Below are positions 21,042 through 30,289 of a stretch of 33,779 bases of DNA, one piece after another. Numbering within the stretch: position 1 is the stretch's first letter; every line of letters begins with the position of its first letter. The notes under the pieces are model-generated. The model did no database searches. It was not told the DNA's origin and saw only the letters and a program-made list of their open reading frames with translations. Source of the stretch: Mesostigma viride (lineage: Eukaryota; Streptophyta; Mesostigmatophyceae; Mesostigmatales; Mesostigmataceae); contig RPFO01002075.1 in assembly GCA_009746045.1 (NCBI GenBank), forward strand, positions 1 to 33,779, read 5' to 3'. Both the position numbers and the translations under genes were made by a program.

Positions 21042-21134
21042 ATCAAGCAAGCCGTTTCCGGCCCCACCGTGTAGGTCATGTAGTCGCTCTTCACGTCAGC
21101 CAGCCGTAATTTCAATGCACAAGGCTACACATTT
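21042..21134 (-). repeat. Right arm of the ~95-bp inverted repeat
   Basis: Reverse complement of 20183-20278, including the words ATTGAAATTACGGCTGGCT and GGGGCCGGAAACGGCTTGCT on the minus strand. Together with the left arm it could mark the ends of a small non-autonomous element of about 950 bp or an old inverted duplication. Confidence 0.85.
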
Positions 21135-21820
21135 CCATCTCCATTCATATTCATAATCCTGCACGACTCGAAAACGCGGACAAGATAACGGCAGGCTCGA
21201 GCTACCATGGTCCGGATTCTCCCGATTTCTGGCCTGCGCTGGTTGTCTCCTTGATATTGGCAACTCTCTCCGGTAAGAGATTTTCCGCAGCTGGGCTGTT
21301 TCGAAACGTTAATTAAGTGAGATGCCTTCGGATCAGGAGACTCACACAGCCGCGAAATCATGCCAAAGGTCATATGTTCGATCCCTTGCTGGTAGCTTCT
21401 GAGCTTTCTTATTTTCTGTGTTCCGCGGAATCTCAGATTTGGGCCGCTAGCGTTTTCACGTTTGTTGCTTTCTGATCCGACGACAACGTTGTGCCTTGCT
21501 CGTGTGACATCTGGCGCATGGTGTGATTCATGTGTATGGTGCTGCCTTGCCACATGGGGCTGCTTTGCCATAAGAGTGAGTGTTGGGTTCTACACATTTG
21601 CTGCATGGACCGTTAGGTGCTGGTGAGCTCTTCCTTGTAGAACGCTTACATCTATGTCAAGGATCTGATTTCTTTTCCTCTTGCGTATATTGTGTCGGTT
21701 TGTTTATTTCTTGCAGGGACCACGAGAGTAAAATGCAAGCGGTTCCACTTTCAAGTCAGCATGTGACGCCCTGTCGACCGGCCCGCTTTGTTAGCTAGCT
21801 ACCATATAGTATTTGATGAT
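21135..21820. other. Unassigned unique sequence
   Basis: A 148-codon minus-strand frame (21125-21571) is the longest here. It begins MAKQPHVARQHHTHESHH, is rich in Arg, Ser and His, and has no hydrophobic core pattern or known motif. I do not call it a gene. Confidence 0.4.
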
Positions 21821-21970
21821 AGGCATTGAATGCGGAAGATGTCATAACGCCATAACAGACTGTGTTGAACAGGCATTGAATGCCGAAGATGTCATAACGC
21901 CATAACAGACTGTGTTGAACAGGCATATTTGAATGCCGAAGATGTACATAACGCCATAACAGTGTTGAAT
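21821..21970 (+). repeat. 50-bp tandem repeat, three copies
   Basis: Units start at 21821, 21871 and 21921 with AGGCATTGAATGC(G/C)GAAG and continue GTCATAACGCCATAACAGAC. The first two differ by one base. The third has small insertions (AGGCATATTTGAATG, GATGTACATA) and loses its end. Confidence 0.93.
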
Positions 21971-22136
21971 AGTTGAATCAACGGGTTCTTGCAGCTGTAA
22001 ACATTAAAATTATTCAAACATTTAATGAAAAAATCATTATTGTTCGTGCTGTTTTGAACAGCGGTTGTTACTGGCACTGCATGCATGTGTCTGCTGCCAG
22101 CATATTGCATTATGGGTGTGTTTTTCAGCGCTGTGT

Positions 22137-22236
22137 TTTCTCACTTTTCTCACGTCTCTCACGTCCTGTTTTTCTCACTTTTCTCACTTTTCTCACGTCC
22201 TGATTTTCTCACTTTTCTCACGTTTCACACCTCCCG
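22137..22236 (-). repeat. TTTTCTCAC repeat cluster, opposite orientation to 19204-19560
   Basis: About ten TTTTCTCAC or CTCACGTC words in 100 bases, which on the minus strand read GTGAGAAAA. They include an imperfect tandem repeat (TCTCACGTCCTG-TTTTTCTCAC). With the cluster at 19204-19560 it brackets a 2.6-kb region in inverted orientation. Confidence 0.8.
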
Positions 22237-22896
22237 TTTTGGGCGTCCCCAACATCTACTGCTCCAATTTTGGTACTTTTGAAATTCCATGCCTGGAGCG
22301 CAAAGTTTGCAATATATGTGCCGTTTGTAGCTCTAGCTCTATAATAACCTGACCAACCCCGCATTCCTCAAAGTACTTAGCACTTGTTGCCTATTCTCAT
22401 TATGCGAATCACATGATTAGGATGTGCTTCATGATTGCTATTGCTCGAGATTCAATTAAGAATGATTGACATCAATAAATGATGAACCAAATAAACCAAA
22501 TTAGGCCACTTGACAAGTTCATGATCCATTTAAATTGTACAATTAAGCGATTAATTAATTCATAAATCATACATTACATGGGATACCCCCGTCGACGAGC
22601 TAGTGGTACGTACAATGAAACATTTGAGTTTGTAACATGTCTCCATGGATATATACATGTATGCTGGACCTCGCGCATCTCAGCCCTCTAAGAAATGTTA
22701 TTTGAACTCAGGTCTAGATCTAAATATATACATGATCTGGATAATATTATACACTTCCTTAAAAGAGCATGAATCGAGCTTTACAATTCAGGACAAGGAA
22801 CTCGTTTGCAAATCACGGCTGAAAGGCAAGTGCTCACAACGAAGCACGTGCTCTCAAGGCTGTCCACCTCGTCCAACCAAGCCCGGGCGAGCTGGC
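22237..22896. other. AT-rich sequence downstream of the transposase-like gene
   Basis: 22360-22640 is AT-rich without features (ATTAATTAATTC near 22553). 22645-22896 lies just past the stop of the minus-strand gene and would hold its 3' untranslated region. The plus-strand frame at 22645-23238 is antisense to the gene and is not called. Confidence 0.45.
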
Positions 22897-25800
22897 CTAC
22901 TCAACAGGTCTCTTCTTGGCCAAGTTCGTGAGCCGTTTCTCGACGTCTGTCGGAATGGTCAAGATGGCCTGGCGATTGTTAGCTGGGTTGACAACAATGG
23001 TGTGTTCGAACCCCGCGTCCATGCACAGGTAGCAATTGACCAAGTTTGGCTGTTCAGCTTGCGCATCGGCGTCCATTTTGAACATCGTCGCCATACCCGG
23101 AAATCTGTCCCAGTAGCGCACCCCCACCACCCATTGTCCCTTACGGAACAACTCCCTATCGACCTTGCCGTTTCTGTCGGCCACTCGCCTCACGAAAGTA
23201 GCGGCCACCTGATAAGGCTCCTGCAAGACTTCCGCTAGCCAATATGGATGATCTGGATCGTGGGACTCATCACCAGAGTAGGACTCGACGGCAAAAATGT
23301 CTCGCAGCTTCAGTCTCCTTCCCATCATCGTCCTCTCTGCCTGTAGTCTGTTCAGTCGCGTCCCTGCGTGCCCCCCTTGTCCGTTTGGGTTCCTTTGCAC
23401 TGGCTCCCCCAGTTTGTGGAGCTTCATCCGAGCACCTCCCACATTCCAGCCGTCCATGTCGGTCCACTCCTTTCGACAATCCCACCACCTTTCCTCGGCG
23501 CACGCACCGCCACAATAGCAGGAATACTGGCGCAGCATTAAGCGCGTCACATTCGACTTGTCCATGCGCCACCAGTGCGCCTTCTTCACTCCTTTGATTT
23601 CGCCGCGCCCTGGGCTGTAAGGAAGCACCTGCGCGTCGAAGACAAGATTTGCACAAGGGAAAGTTGAAGTTACGAGACCATCGAGCTAGTTGTGTTTTAT
23701 TAAGCACTCCTGATCGCCAGGACTCCAAGAACGCCCTAGAAACGACGGCCGGCGTAACTATTCCCTGAACGAGGACTGTACACTTAATTACCTCGGGGAA
23801 CTCGAAGAAGTTACGCCTGGTCGTTGTGGTCCCGCCCACCGCCCCCGACGCCAGATTCTCCACCAACTGGGCGGCCGTCTGTTTGTCCTGGTTCTCTTCC
23901 CTGATGTGCCACCTCCTCAACATGCACTTCACAGTCCCACCAGCTCCATCCACCTCCCCCTTTCCGTGCTGCTCCCCAAAGTAATTCCACTCAAATGACT
24001 CCAGGTGCGGATCCTCCGTCAGCAGCCGGGCCACTTCCGCGATCACATTCCTTGACTTGAACTGCATGGAGCAATTGTCCGACCACCCAATGAAGCGCTT
24101 CACCTCTACCCCTTCTGACCGTAGTGTCGCCAGGATTTTGAGGATAGCAAAACGGAGGGCCCGCCCGTCCCTTTTCATTCCGCCCTGTCCGATGAAGTGA
24201 AACTCCCTTCTCACGACCTTTCCCGACGCTGGATCCAAGTAGCGCACGATCCAGGGCATAAGGACGAATGTGACTGGATGCCAATACTGTGCTTGGAGAT
24301 TGTGATAGGTGTAAGACTGGTAGTTCTCGGCGTAATCTGTGTGGCATACAAGGTCCCCCACCCGCATCCTTGAGAGACATTCCTTGGAGGCGTCCGCTTG
24401 CCACCACGCGTTGAAGCAATGCTGGATGAAGTCCGGCCACTTGTCCACAATTGCCTCCTTTAGCTCCGTTGGTGTGGACTTGACGTCGACTTGCGTCAAT
24501 CGCTGCCCACCAGCCTTTGCGATCTCGTCACAGTCGTCCTGCATATGCGCAGTGTGCACATACAGAAAAGACATCAACTTCGACCCACCAATGACCTGTA
24601 GAAAGAAAAAAGACAGGACCTCAGGAAAAATTGAAAAAGAAACGCCTTGGGGCGCAACCACTCCACTAAAAATTACCTCTGGCCCAAGAACTTCAGGAAA
24701 CATTGCAAAAGAAACGCCTTGGGGCGCAACCACTCCACTAAAAATTACCTCTGGCCCAAGAACCGCACCCGGCGGCACATCCTGCATCTCGTATCTGGTC
24801 CATGAAATCAGGTGGTTGGAAGCCTCCTCCCGTTCGCATAACATGAAGTTCCGAATTCCACACTTGGGAGCCAGGCAAGTGCCCAACACACAAGCCTTAC
24901 GCCGGATCGAGCAAACCCCCAACTCCTCGCCCAGGTCATGATCGGGCACCCCTTCCTCGTCGTCCAGCACCCTCCCATGCATGGGCAGATCCTCAAGTTC
25001 GCCCTGAAAAGGCTGAACCTGCGGCCGCGACGACCCCACAGACGACCTCGAACCTCCCCCCTCCCTCATCCCCTCCACCTCACAAGTAAACTTGTTCACC
25101 CACTCTGTCGTGTGAGTGGCTTTGAAAATGGAACATGTGGGCACGGACGACCCCACGTCGAGCTGGCTACCATGATCGCACGCGTGGCATTCAGGTCCGC
25201 ACTCGCATCTGGCATGAAAAGTTGCACGAAATTTGGCCAACCCCCCAACCATGGACTGCATGGTAGTGTGGTGCTGGCATGCGCACAAGTTCCGCATTTT
25301 CCACCGCCCCTTGACGCATGCGGGCATATGCTTGCAAAAAGTAGTGTATCCCACATGAACTGTGCTCTTCTGATTCGTGCGTAGCATTGACATCCCTGCC
25401 TCCGTCTCCAAAATCACCTGATTTCCCCCCCTCACACCCTCCTCTCCCCCCCCCCCCCCCCCTCCCTACTGTCCATCCGCCGCGGTGGCTTCAACTCCGG
25501 ATGGCGGGAAATGAACACTTCGTAAATCTTCGACTTGGAGACAGTATAGTAGCGCGCACCCTCCGAAAACGCTAGTGTATGTTTGTAATCCTTTCTGGTC
25601 CATTCACAATGAACATCCTTCATGTTCGGAGACGCCCGCGTCAAGTTATCATCCCTCCAGCACGCTTGTATCAGGGCAATGACTTCCGTCGGAAGCTCGT
25701 CTTTCCTCCTCCTCCTCTCTGGCGCACTCATCAAAAGGTCGTCCTCCCCTTCTTCCATTCCATCCCTGTGACCCCGAACAGTTGCGACAAAGCGCCTGTC

Positions 25801-26382
25801 AATCCCGAACGCGCGCTCCACAATCCTGTCCGGGACGCCCTCCATTGCCTTCGTAACAAGTCCACACAAGGCCCACCTAAGCCCACGATCCTTCTCAGAT
25901 GTTCCCAAGTCGCCAAAAGCCTTCTTGATGTTATCCCGAAGAGATTCCGCCCAATTTTCAGGAAGCCCGCCGTCACAGTTCTTCCTCTTCTTAATGCCGT
26001 TGCTCTCCGCCACCATGGCATTTAGTCTTGAAGCTGCGCAAGACAGAACCTCCGCGCTCATCTCTGGCGTCCTGTGGTTGTTTGCTTTCACGCGTTCCGC
26101 CATGATAGGAAAGATGTCATTGGCAATTTTGTACCCCTTGTTCTCGATGTACTTGTCGCTCCAGAGACCGCGAAGTGCAGGCTCCCGGTCGTCATTGGAC
26201 AAGGGACGCGAACCGTCGGAAACGGCCCCCCGCCCCGATCGCGCCATCAGACTTTGGTCAGACGGCAGCTGATTTTTTTCGCCTCTTAATCCCGCGGCAC
26301 CGAAAGCCCTGAGGATGAGTAATGATAAATAATCACCATTAAAGACACGACGAAAACGATGGGCATCAAACAAGAACGACAA
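22897..26382 (-). CDS. Transposase-like gene, RNase H-fold DDD type, 4 or more exons
   Basis: The likely start is ATG 26247 (MARSGRG); the frame is open back to 26382, which may include an upstream exon. Exon 1 (to about 25436) has a charged region ending YEVFISRHPELK, resembling an N-terminal DNA-binding part. Exon 2 (about 25364-24749) has CACQHH and a cluster CECGPECHAC (25207-25178). Exon 3 (24595-23792) holds the putative catalytic core: TDYAENYQ with Asp at 24337, FIGWSDNCSMQFKSRN with Asp at 24079, and HGKGEVDGAGGTVK with Asp at 23950. Exon 4 (23628-22897, stop TAG) has GRGEIKGVKKAHWW and CYCGGAC-x7-C. Total length is about 975-990 residues. The order (N-terminal part, Cys/His cluster, D-D-D, C-terminal Cys motif) matches uncharacterised transposon proteins I recall from animals and algae with SD-x-QFK and HGKG-DG-GG signatures. 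I cannot name the superfamily. All exons look intact except the exon 1-2 junction. A nuclear transposition role is inference. Confidence 0.72.
23629..23791 (-). other. Intron 3 (163 bp)
   Basis: Donor GAG|GTAATT at 23791 and acceptor GCGCAG|GTG ending at 23629, phase 0 on both sides. Splicing moves the reading frame from the catalytic segment (ending NFFEFPE) to the C-terminal segment (LPYSPGRGE). The donor is the same nine bases as that of intron 2. The intron carries GTTACGCCGGCCGTCGTT, an 18-base word also found in the array at 26394-26950. Confidence 0.82.
23741..23759 (+). repeat. Isolated copy of the palindromic motif inside intron 3
   Basis: AACGACGGCCGGCGTAACT is identical over 19 bases to the copies at 26471 and 26701, more than 2.7 kb away. 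An exact match of this length by chance in this window is very unlikely. Confidence 0.9.
24596..24748 (-). other. Intron 2 (153 bp) with duplicated 5' splice site
   Basis: Donor GAG|GTAATT at 24748; acceptor CTTTTTTCTTTCTACAG ends at 24596 and has a clean polypyrimidine tract. The intron is 153 bases, a multiple of three without a stop, so it hides inside an open frame. A 72-bp near-identical duplication (periods at about 24620-24691 and 24692-24763) copies the donor, giving a second GAG|GTAATT at 24676. Using the inner donor would keep 24 codons in frame. Confidence 0.8.
25365..25435 (-). other. Probable intron 1 or frame break after a G17 run
   Basis: Exon 1 ends in TGA at 25432 while the next segment reads in the -1 frame. 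On the minus strand, donor GTGAGG at 25435 (phase 2) with acceptor AG at 25366-25365 would give a 71-base intron and join the frames. An alternative is donor GTAGGG at 25469 with acceptor AG at 25361-25360 (phase 1), which would also remove a 17-base G run (25462-25446). A third explanation is a miscounted or slippery G run: one extra G would restore the frame. All three models keep the same flanking protein. Confidence 0.5.
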
Positions 26383-26393
26383 GCGTCATTAAT

Positions 26394-26950
26394 AACGCCG
26401 GCCGGCGCAACTGGATACATGTAAACCATACAAAAGTGATTTTATGAAACACATACAGTTTGTCATTAATAACGACGGCCGGCGTAACTCGGGCGCAATT
26501 AAAAACCATTAAGAAGCAACTCAGGATATGCAGGCAGAAATCCTTCAGGTGTAAAAAAGATGTACAAACACACTTTTGGTAATGGGGCCTGATTGCGCAA
26601 CTGCAAGATACCATTGGAAACGCCGGCCGGCGCAACTGGATGCATGTACATAAACCATACAAAAGTGATTTGCACAAAACCCCTACAATTTGTCATGAGT
26701 AACGACGGCCGGCGTAACTCGGTTGCATTTGAAAACCACAAAGAAGCAACTCAGGTAGTGAAGGCGGAAATCCCAGAGGTGATAAAATGTTTACCAACAC
26801 AAAATGTTGATAAGCGTGCAAGCTTTTGCAAGTGCGCGCAAGATACCATTGGAAACGCCGGCCGGCGCAACTGGAACACCAAAACAAAAAACTTGATTTG
26901 CACGAAACCCATTCAGTTCGTCATGGATAACGACGGCCGGCGCAACTTCA
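26394..26950. repeat. ~230-bp tandem repeat with paired palindromic motifs
   Basis: Two motif types alternate: AACGCCGGCCGGCGCAACTG at 26394, 26619 and 26854, and AACGACGGCCGGCGTAAC (last copy GCGCAAC) at 26471, 26701 and 26929. Like-to-like spacings are 225, 235, 230 and 228 bases. The core CGCCGGCCGGCG is a perfect 12-bp palindrome. Flanking words also recur (CATACAAAAGTGATTT, GATACCATTGGAAACGCC, GAAGCAACTCAGG). The array lies immediately upstream of the minus-strand transposase-like gene, so it could be its promoter region, a subterminal transposase-binding array, or an unrelated dispersed repeat. Confidence 0.9.
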
Positions 26951-27239
26951 TGGCACTCACCACTTTCACCAAATGCCATGTCGCCATTATATTGAGGAAA
27001 GCGAAGTATGCCCACTTGAAGCTGTGGTCTGCAGAACATTGACACAAAATATGCATGGTATTTCAAGCAATGAATGCTATGTGTCAGGCATCAATGTCTT
27101 TATTGTATCCAAATGTGGTTAGGACGGAGGTTTACATTGGTTGCTATTTTAAGACAATGGCGTATAACCAAACATTGCACACACTCAAGAGTGTACTTAT
27201 GCTGAACTGGAAAGGAACATTAAACCCCAATAAGGTAGA
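26951..27239. other. Unassigned sequence beyond the motif array
   Basis: Mixed to AT-rich DNA. The plus-strand frame ending at 27042 starts inside the repeat array and is not called. No terminal inverted repeat for the transposase-like gene could be recognised here. Confidence 0.45.
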
Positions 27240-27411
27240 TATTTTTCTTTTACATTTTAATTTTTTATATACTACTTTATATAATATTATATTATATTAT
27301 ATTATATTATGCTATATTATGTTATATGAAATAACATTAAAATTAACATAAAATTAAAATTATATATTAATTATAGTATATTATATAATTTATATTATAT
27401 ATTATATTCAC
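27240..27411. repeat. AT-rich tract with ATATT pentamers
   Basis: Nearly pure A and T, with ATATT/ATTAT repeats at 27281-27330 and TATATTA words to 27408. Low complexity, no gene. Easily melted DNA of this type can act in replication or matrix attachment, but nothing here shows it. Confidence 0.9.
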
Positions 27412-29261
27412 GATGCTCTGTGTATTAATGACATATCAGACACACCTACATCACATCGCCTTGATGTTTCCGTTGTATGGGTCCGGTCGGGCGTTGGTAG
27501 CTGGTCGACAACAATTCTACATTTCCTAAAAAAAAATGCGACCGTGCCTACATTCGAAGGCGCGCTGTGGCTGACCTGAACTATCGGTGAACACCTCGGC
27601 GTCACTTGACCGGCCTAGGTTGACATTTCGGCAGAGTAACGCTGCTTAAAGGATCCTTGCGTAGTTCGCGCGATTTGGCTCTTTATATATGTTTTTGGAG
27701 ACGACGAGCAAGCATCCGATTGGTCAGCCAATTCCTGTCCAGTCCTCGGACAGTGTCCAATCCGGTGCTTGGGATCCAGAAAACGTGCTCGAGCCTGGCC
27801 ACTCTGTCGCGGGCGCCGCGCTAGTGGCGTCGCGCCCAAACCTGACCAGGCCATAGGAAAGGGCGGGGGCGAATGCAAGAATTATTGTTATATCCTGACC
27901 TGTCCTGGGGAAGGTCCGGGGCGAATGCAAGAATTAATATACCTGCGTATGCAACCAACACGGCCGATCCACATACATAATCCGACTGAGCTGGACGGTA
28001 CGGACCAAATTTCGGTGCAAATTGAGGCCCAAAAGCTATGTCGGCATGGTGCGCGCACCCCTTGCGGTAGGGGCCATGGCGACTGCCTTTAGACGAAACG
28101 TGACAAATCTGGCACGCGGAAAGCAGAAATGCTCGATTGTTGGAGAAAATTAGTTACTGATTCTAATTTATGGCGGGATGGTTGCGATCTATAATGTCGC
28201 GGGCTTTTTTTCTTTGCCATCGGCAGGGGGGGTCCGGCCTGAATTTCTGTCGGGATGAATAAAGTATATTGGATGCCTGCCGGGTTGATTGTCGATTGTT
28301 GCCAGTTTTGATGGTCGTAAGGAAAGCTAGTTTAATGATGTTTCTAAAGCCGTAAAAATTCCCGCTGCTATCTTTACCTTTCCCGTCATTTTGCGGTAAG
28401 ATAACATTAGCCCTGCGCGATGCGTACTGCCCAACCACTCCATGAAAGGGTGGACTTTCTTGTGCGCCTGGGCACGAATAAATGCCCGTTATGGTACGTT
28501 CTTGTGTTAAACGTCTTAAGCTTGCGTTTTCCTGCTTTCTTACCTCGTTGAGCGTAAGCTTTTTGCCTTCTTTCCGGCCAGATGCAGCCAGAAAGTTGCG
28601 GGTCCTGGCGCTGCATCGCTGGATTCCTGGGTGTCTTTTAGCTAGTTAATCGTCTGTGACGTGGCTGGCTTTCTGCAGCGCGTGGCCCGCAACCTGTCGG
28701 GAAGGTGTAATGCTTTTATTTCCATGCTTCTCTGAAATTTCTTTTGCTTTATAGACAGTTGTGTTCGAGGAAATTCACGCGGTCTTCCTAAGCAGCGGCA
28801 TCATTTTCCCCAGACACTGACGAGCTGGCACCTGTCTCCTAAAGAGAGCGGCTCGTGCTTGTTAGAAAGGAGGCAGTGTGCATTTTGCGGGACACAATGC
28901 TTTGGTGGCACATGCGTCAGGTAGGCTGTTCCAATGGTCTCTTCACCTTTCCCACTGAGTAAATGTTAGCATTTGTCATGCTAACCAGAGCAGCTAGCCA
29001 CAGGTTGGCTGGATAAAAAGTCAGCTTATTTTCTCTTTATATACTGCGTGTGTGGTCCTCCACGTGTCCGGCTTGTTGGGCATTTTGGAAGAGGGTTTAT
29101 AATGTGTTGTTGGGTGGAACAACTTGGTTGTTGGCACAAAATCACACATTATTAGCCTGAGATAGGCATGACATATGCTGCTCAGGCGTGTCGTCCTACC
29201 AGCCTTGTTGTTAAGGGTAGACTCACAAGGCTGGCTGTGCCGATGGAGGGGTGGGGCGTGC
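27412..29261. other. Unassigned 1.8-kb stretch
   Basis: No gene with convincing coding features on either strand; the longest frames are about 70-107 codons without domains. A small imperfect tandem duplication of about 52 bp lies at 27842-27945 (CCTGACC to GGGGCGAATGCAAGAATTA twice). No RNA gene recognised. Intron-rich exons could be missed by eye. Confidence 0.4.
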
Positions 29262-30032
29262 TAGCCCCCCCCACACCCACGCATGCATGCTAGCCCACCC
29301 CCACACCCACGCATGCATGCTAGCCCCGGCCCCGGCCCCCCCACACCCACGCATGCATGCTAGCCCCCCCCACACCCACGCATGCATGCTAGCCCACACT
29401 CACACCCACGCATGCATGCTAGCCCACCCCCACACCCACGCATGCATGCTAGCCCCCCCACACACCCACGCATGCATGCCAGCCCCCCCACACACCCACG
29501 CATGCATGACCGCCCCCCCCCACACCCACGCATGCATGCTAGCCCACCCCCACACCCACGCATGCATGCTAGCCCCCCCACACACCCACGCATGGATGCC
29601 AGCCCCCACACACACCCACGCATGCATGACAGCCCCCCCACACACCCACGCATGCATGCTAGCCCCCCACACACACCCACGCATGCATGCCAGCCCCCAT
29701 ACACACCCACGCATGCATGCCAGCCCCCCCCCACACTTACGCATGCATGCTAGCCCCCCACACACACCCACGCATGCATGCCAGCCCCCCCCACACCCAC
29801 GCATGCATGCCAGCCCCCCCCCACACTTACGCATGCATGCTAGCCCCCCACACACACCCACGCATGCATGCCAGCCCCCCCCCACACCCACGCATGCAGG
29901 CTAGCCCAACCCCACACCCACGCATGCATGCCAGCCCACCCCCACACCCACACGTGCATGCCAGCCCACCCCCACACCCACGCATGCATGCCAGCCCACC
30001 CCCACACCCACGCGTGCATGCCAGCCCACCCC
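29262..30032 (+). repeat. 30-bp minisatellite with GCATGCATGC core, about 25 units
   Basis: Units read CCCACACCCACGCATGCATG then C(T/C)AGCCC and a C-run of variable length, so unit size varies from about 28 to 32 bases. CGCATGCATGC is self-complementary in part and alternates purine and pyrimidine. A higher-order pattern is visible: a 91-bp block with CACTTACGCATG appears at about 29729 and again at about 29820. His-Thr-His-Ala-Cys-Met frames are by-products of a unit size near a multiple of three. Confidence 0.97.
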
Positions 30033-30289
30033 TAGCTTGAGCGTGCTTGTAAAGTTTTTGCATGGTTTATTAAAATGAGTGGAATATGTATTTATTGCAT
30101 TAAATGTTAATTTTATTGATCATGAATGAAAATGGTCAACATTGCCGAAGTGCCCCTAAATTGCTCAATATTGTGTGCTCAAGAATTCAATGAGGATTGT
30201 CATCATGGAAACCCGCACAAATTCACGATTCCGGGCATGCATGTGAAAGTATCAAGAACAATTTTCAATTAAGAATGGTATCTCATTGT
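30033..30289. other. AT-rich spacer between two minisatellites
   Basis: No gene or repeat seen. Confidence 0.5.

Noticed and set aside
21350-21400. Possible tRNA T-arm (GTTCGATCC)
   Set aside because: The bases beside the loop do not form a 5-bp stem and no matching acceptor or anticodon arm is present.
22645-23597. Plus-strand open frames antisense to the transposase-like gene
   Set aside because: They are shadows of the well-supported minus-strand exons and have no domain of their own.
29251-30063. His-Thr-His-Ala-Cys-Met repeat proteins on the plus strand and Cys-Met-Arg-Gly ones on the minus strand
   Set aside because: Several overlapping frames are open at once because the unit is close to 30 bases; this is a minisatellite, not a gene.
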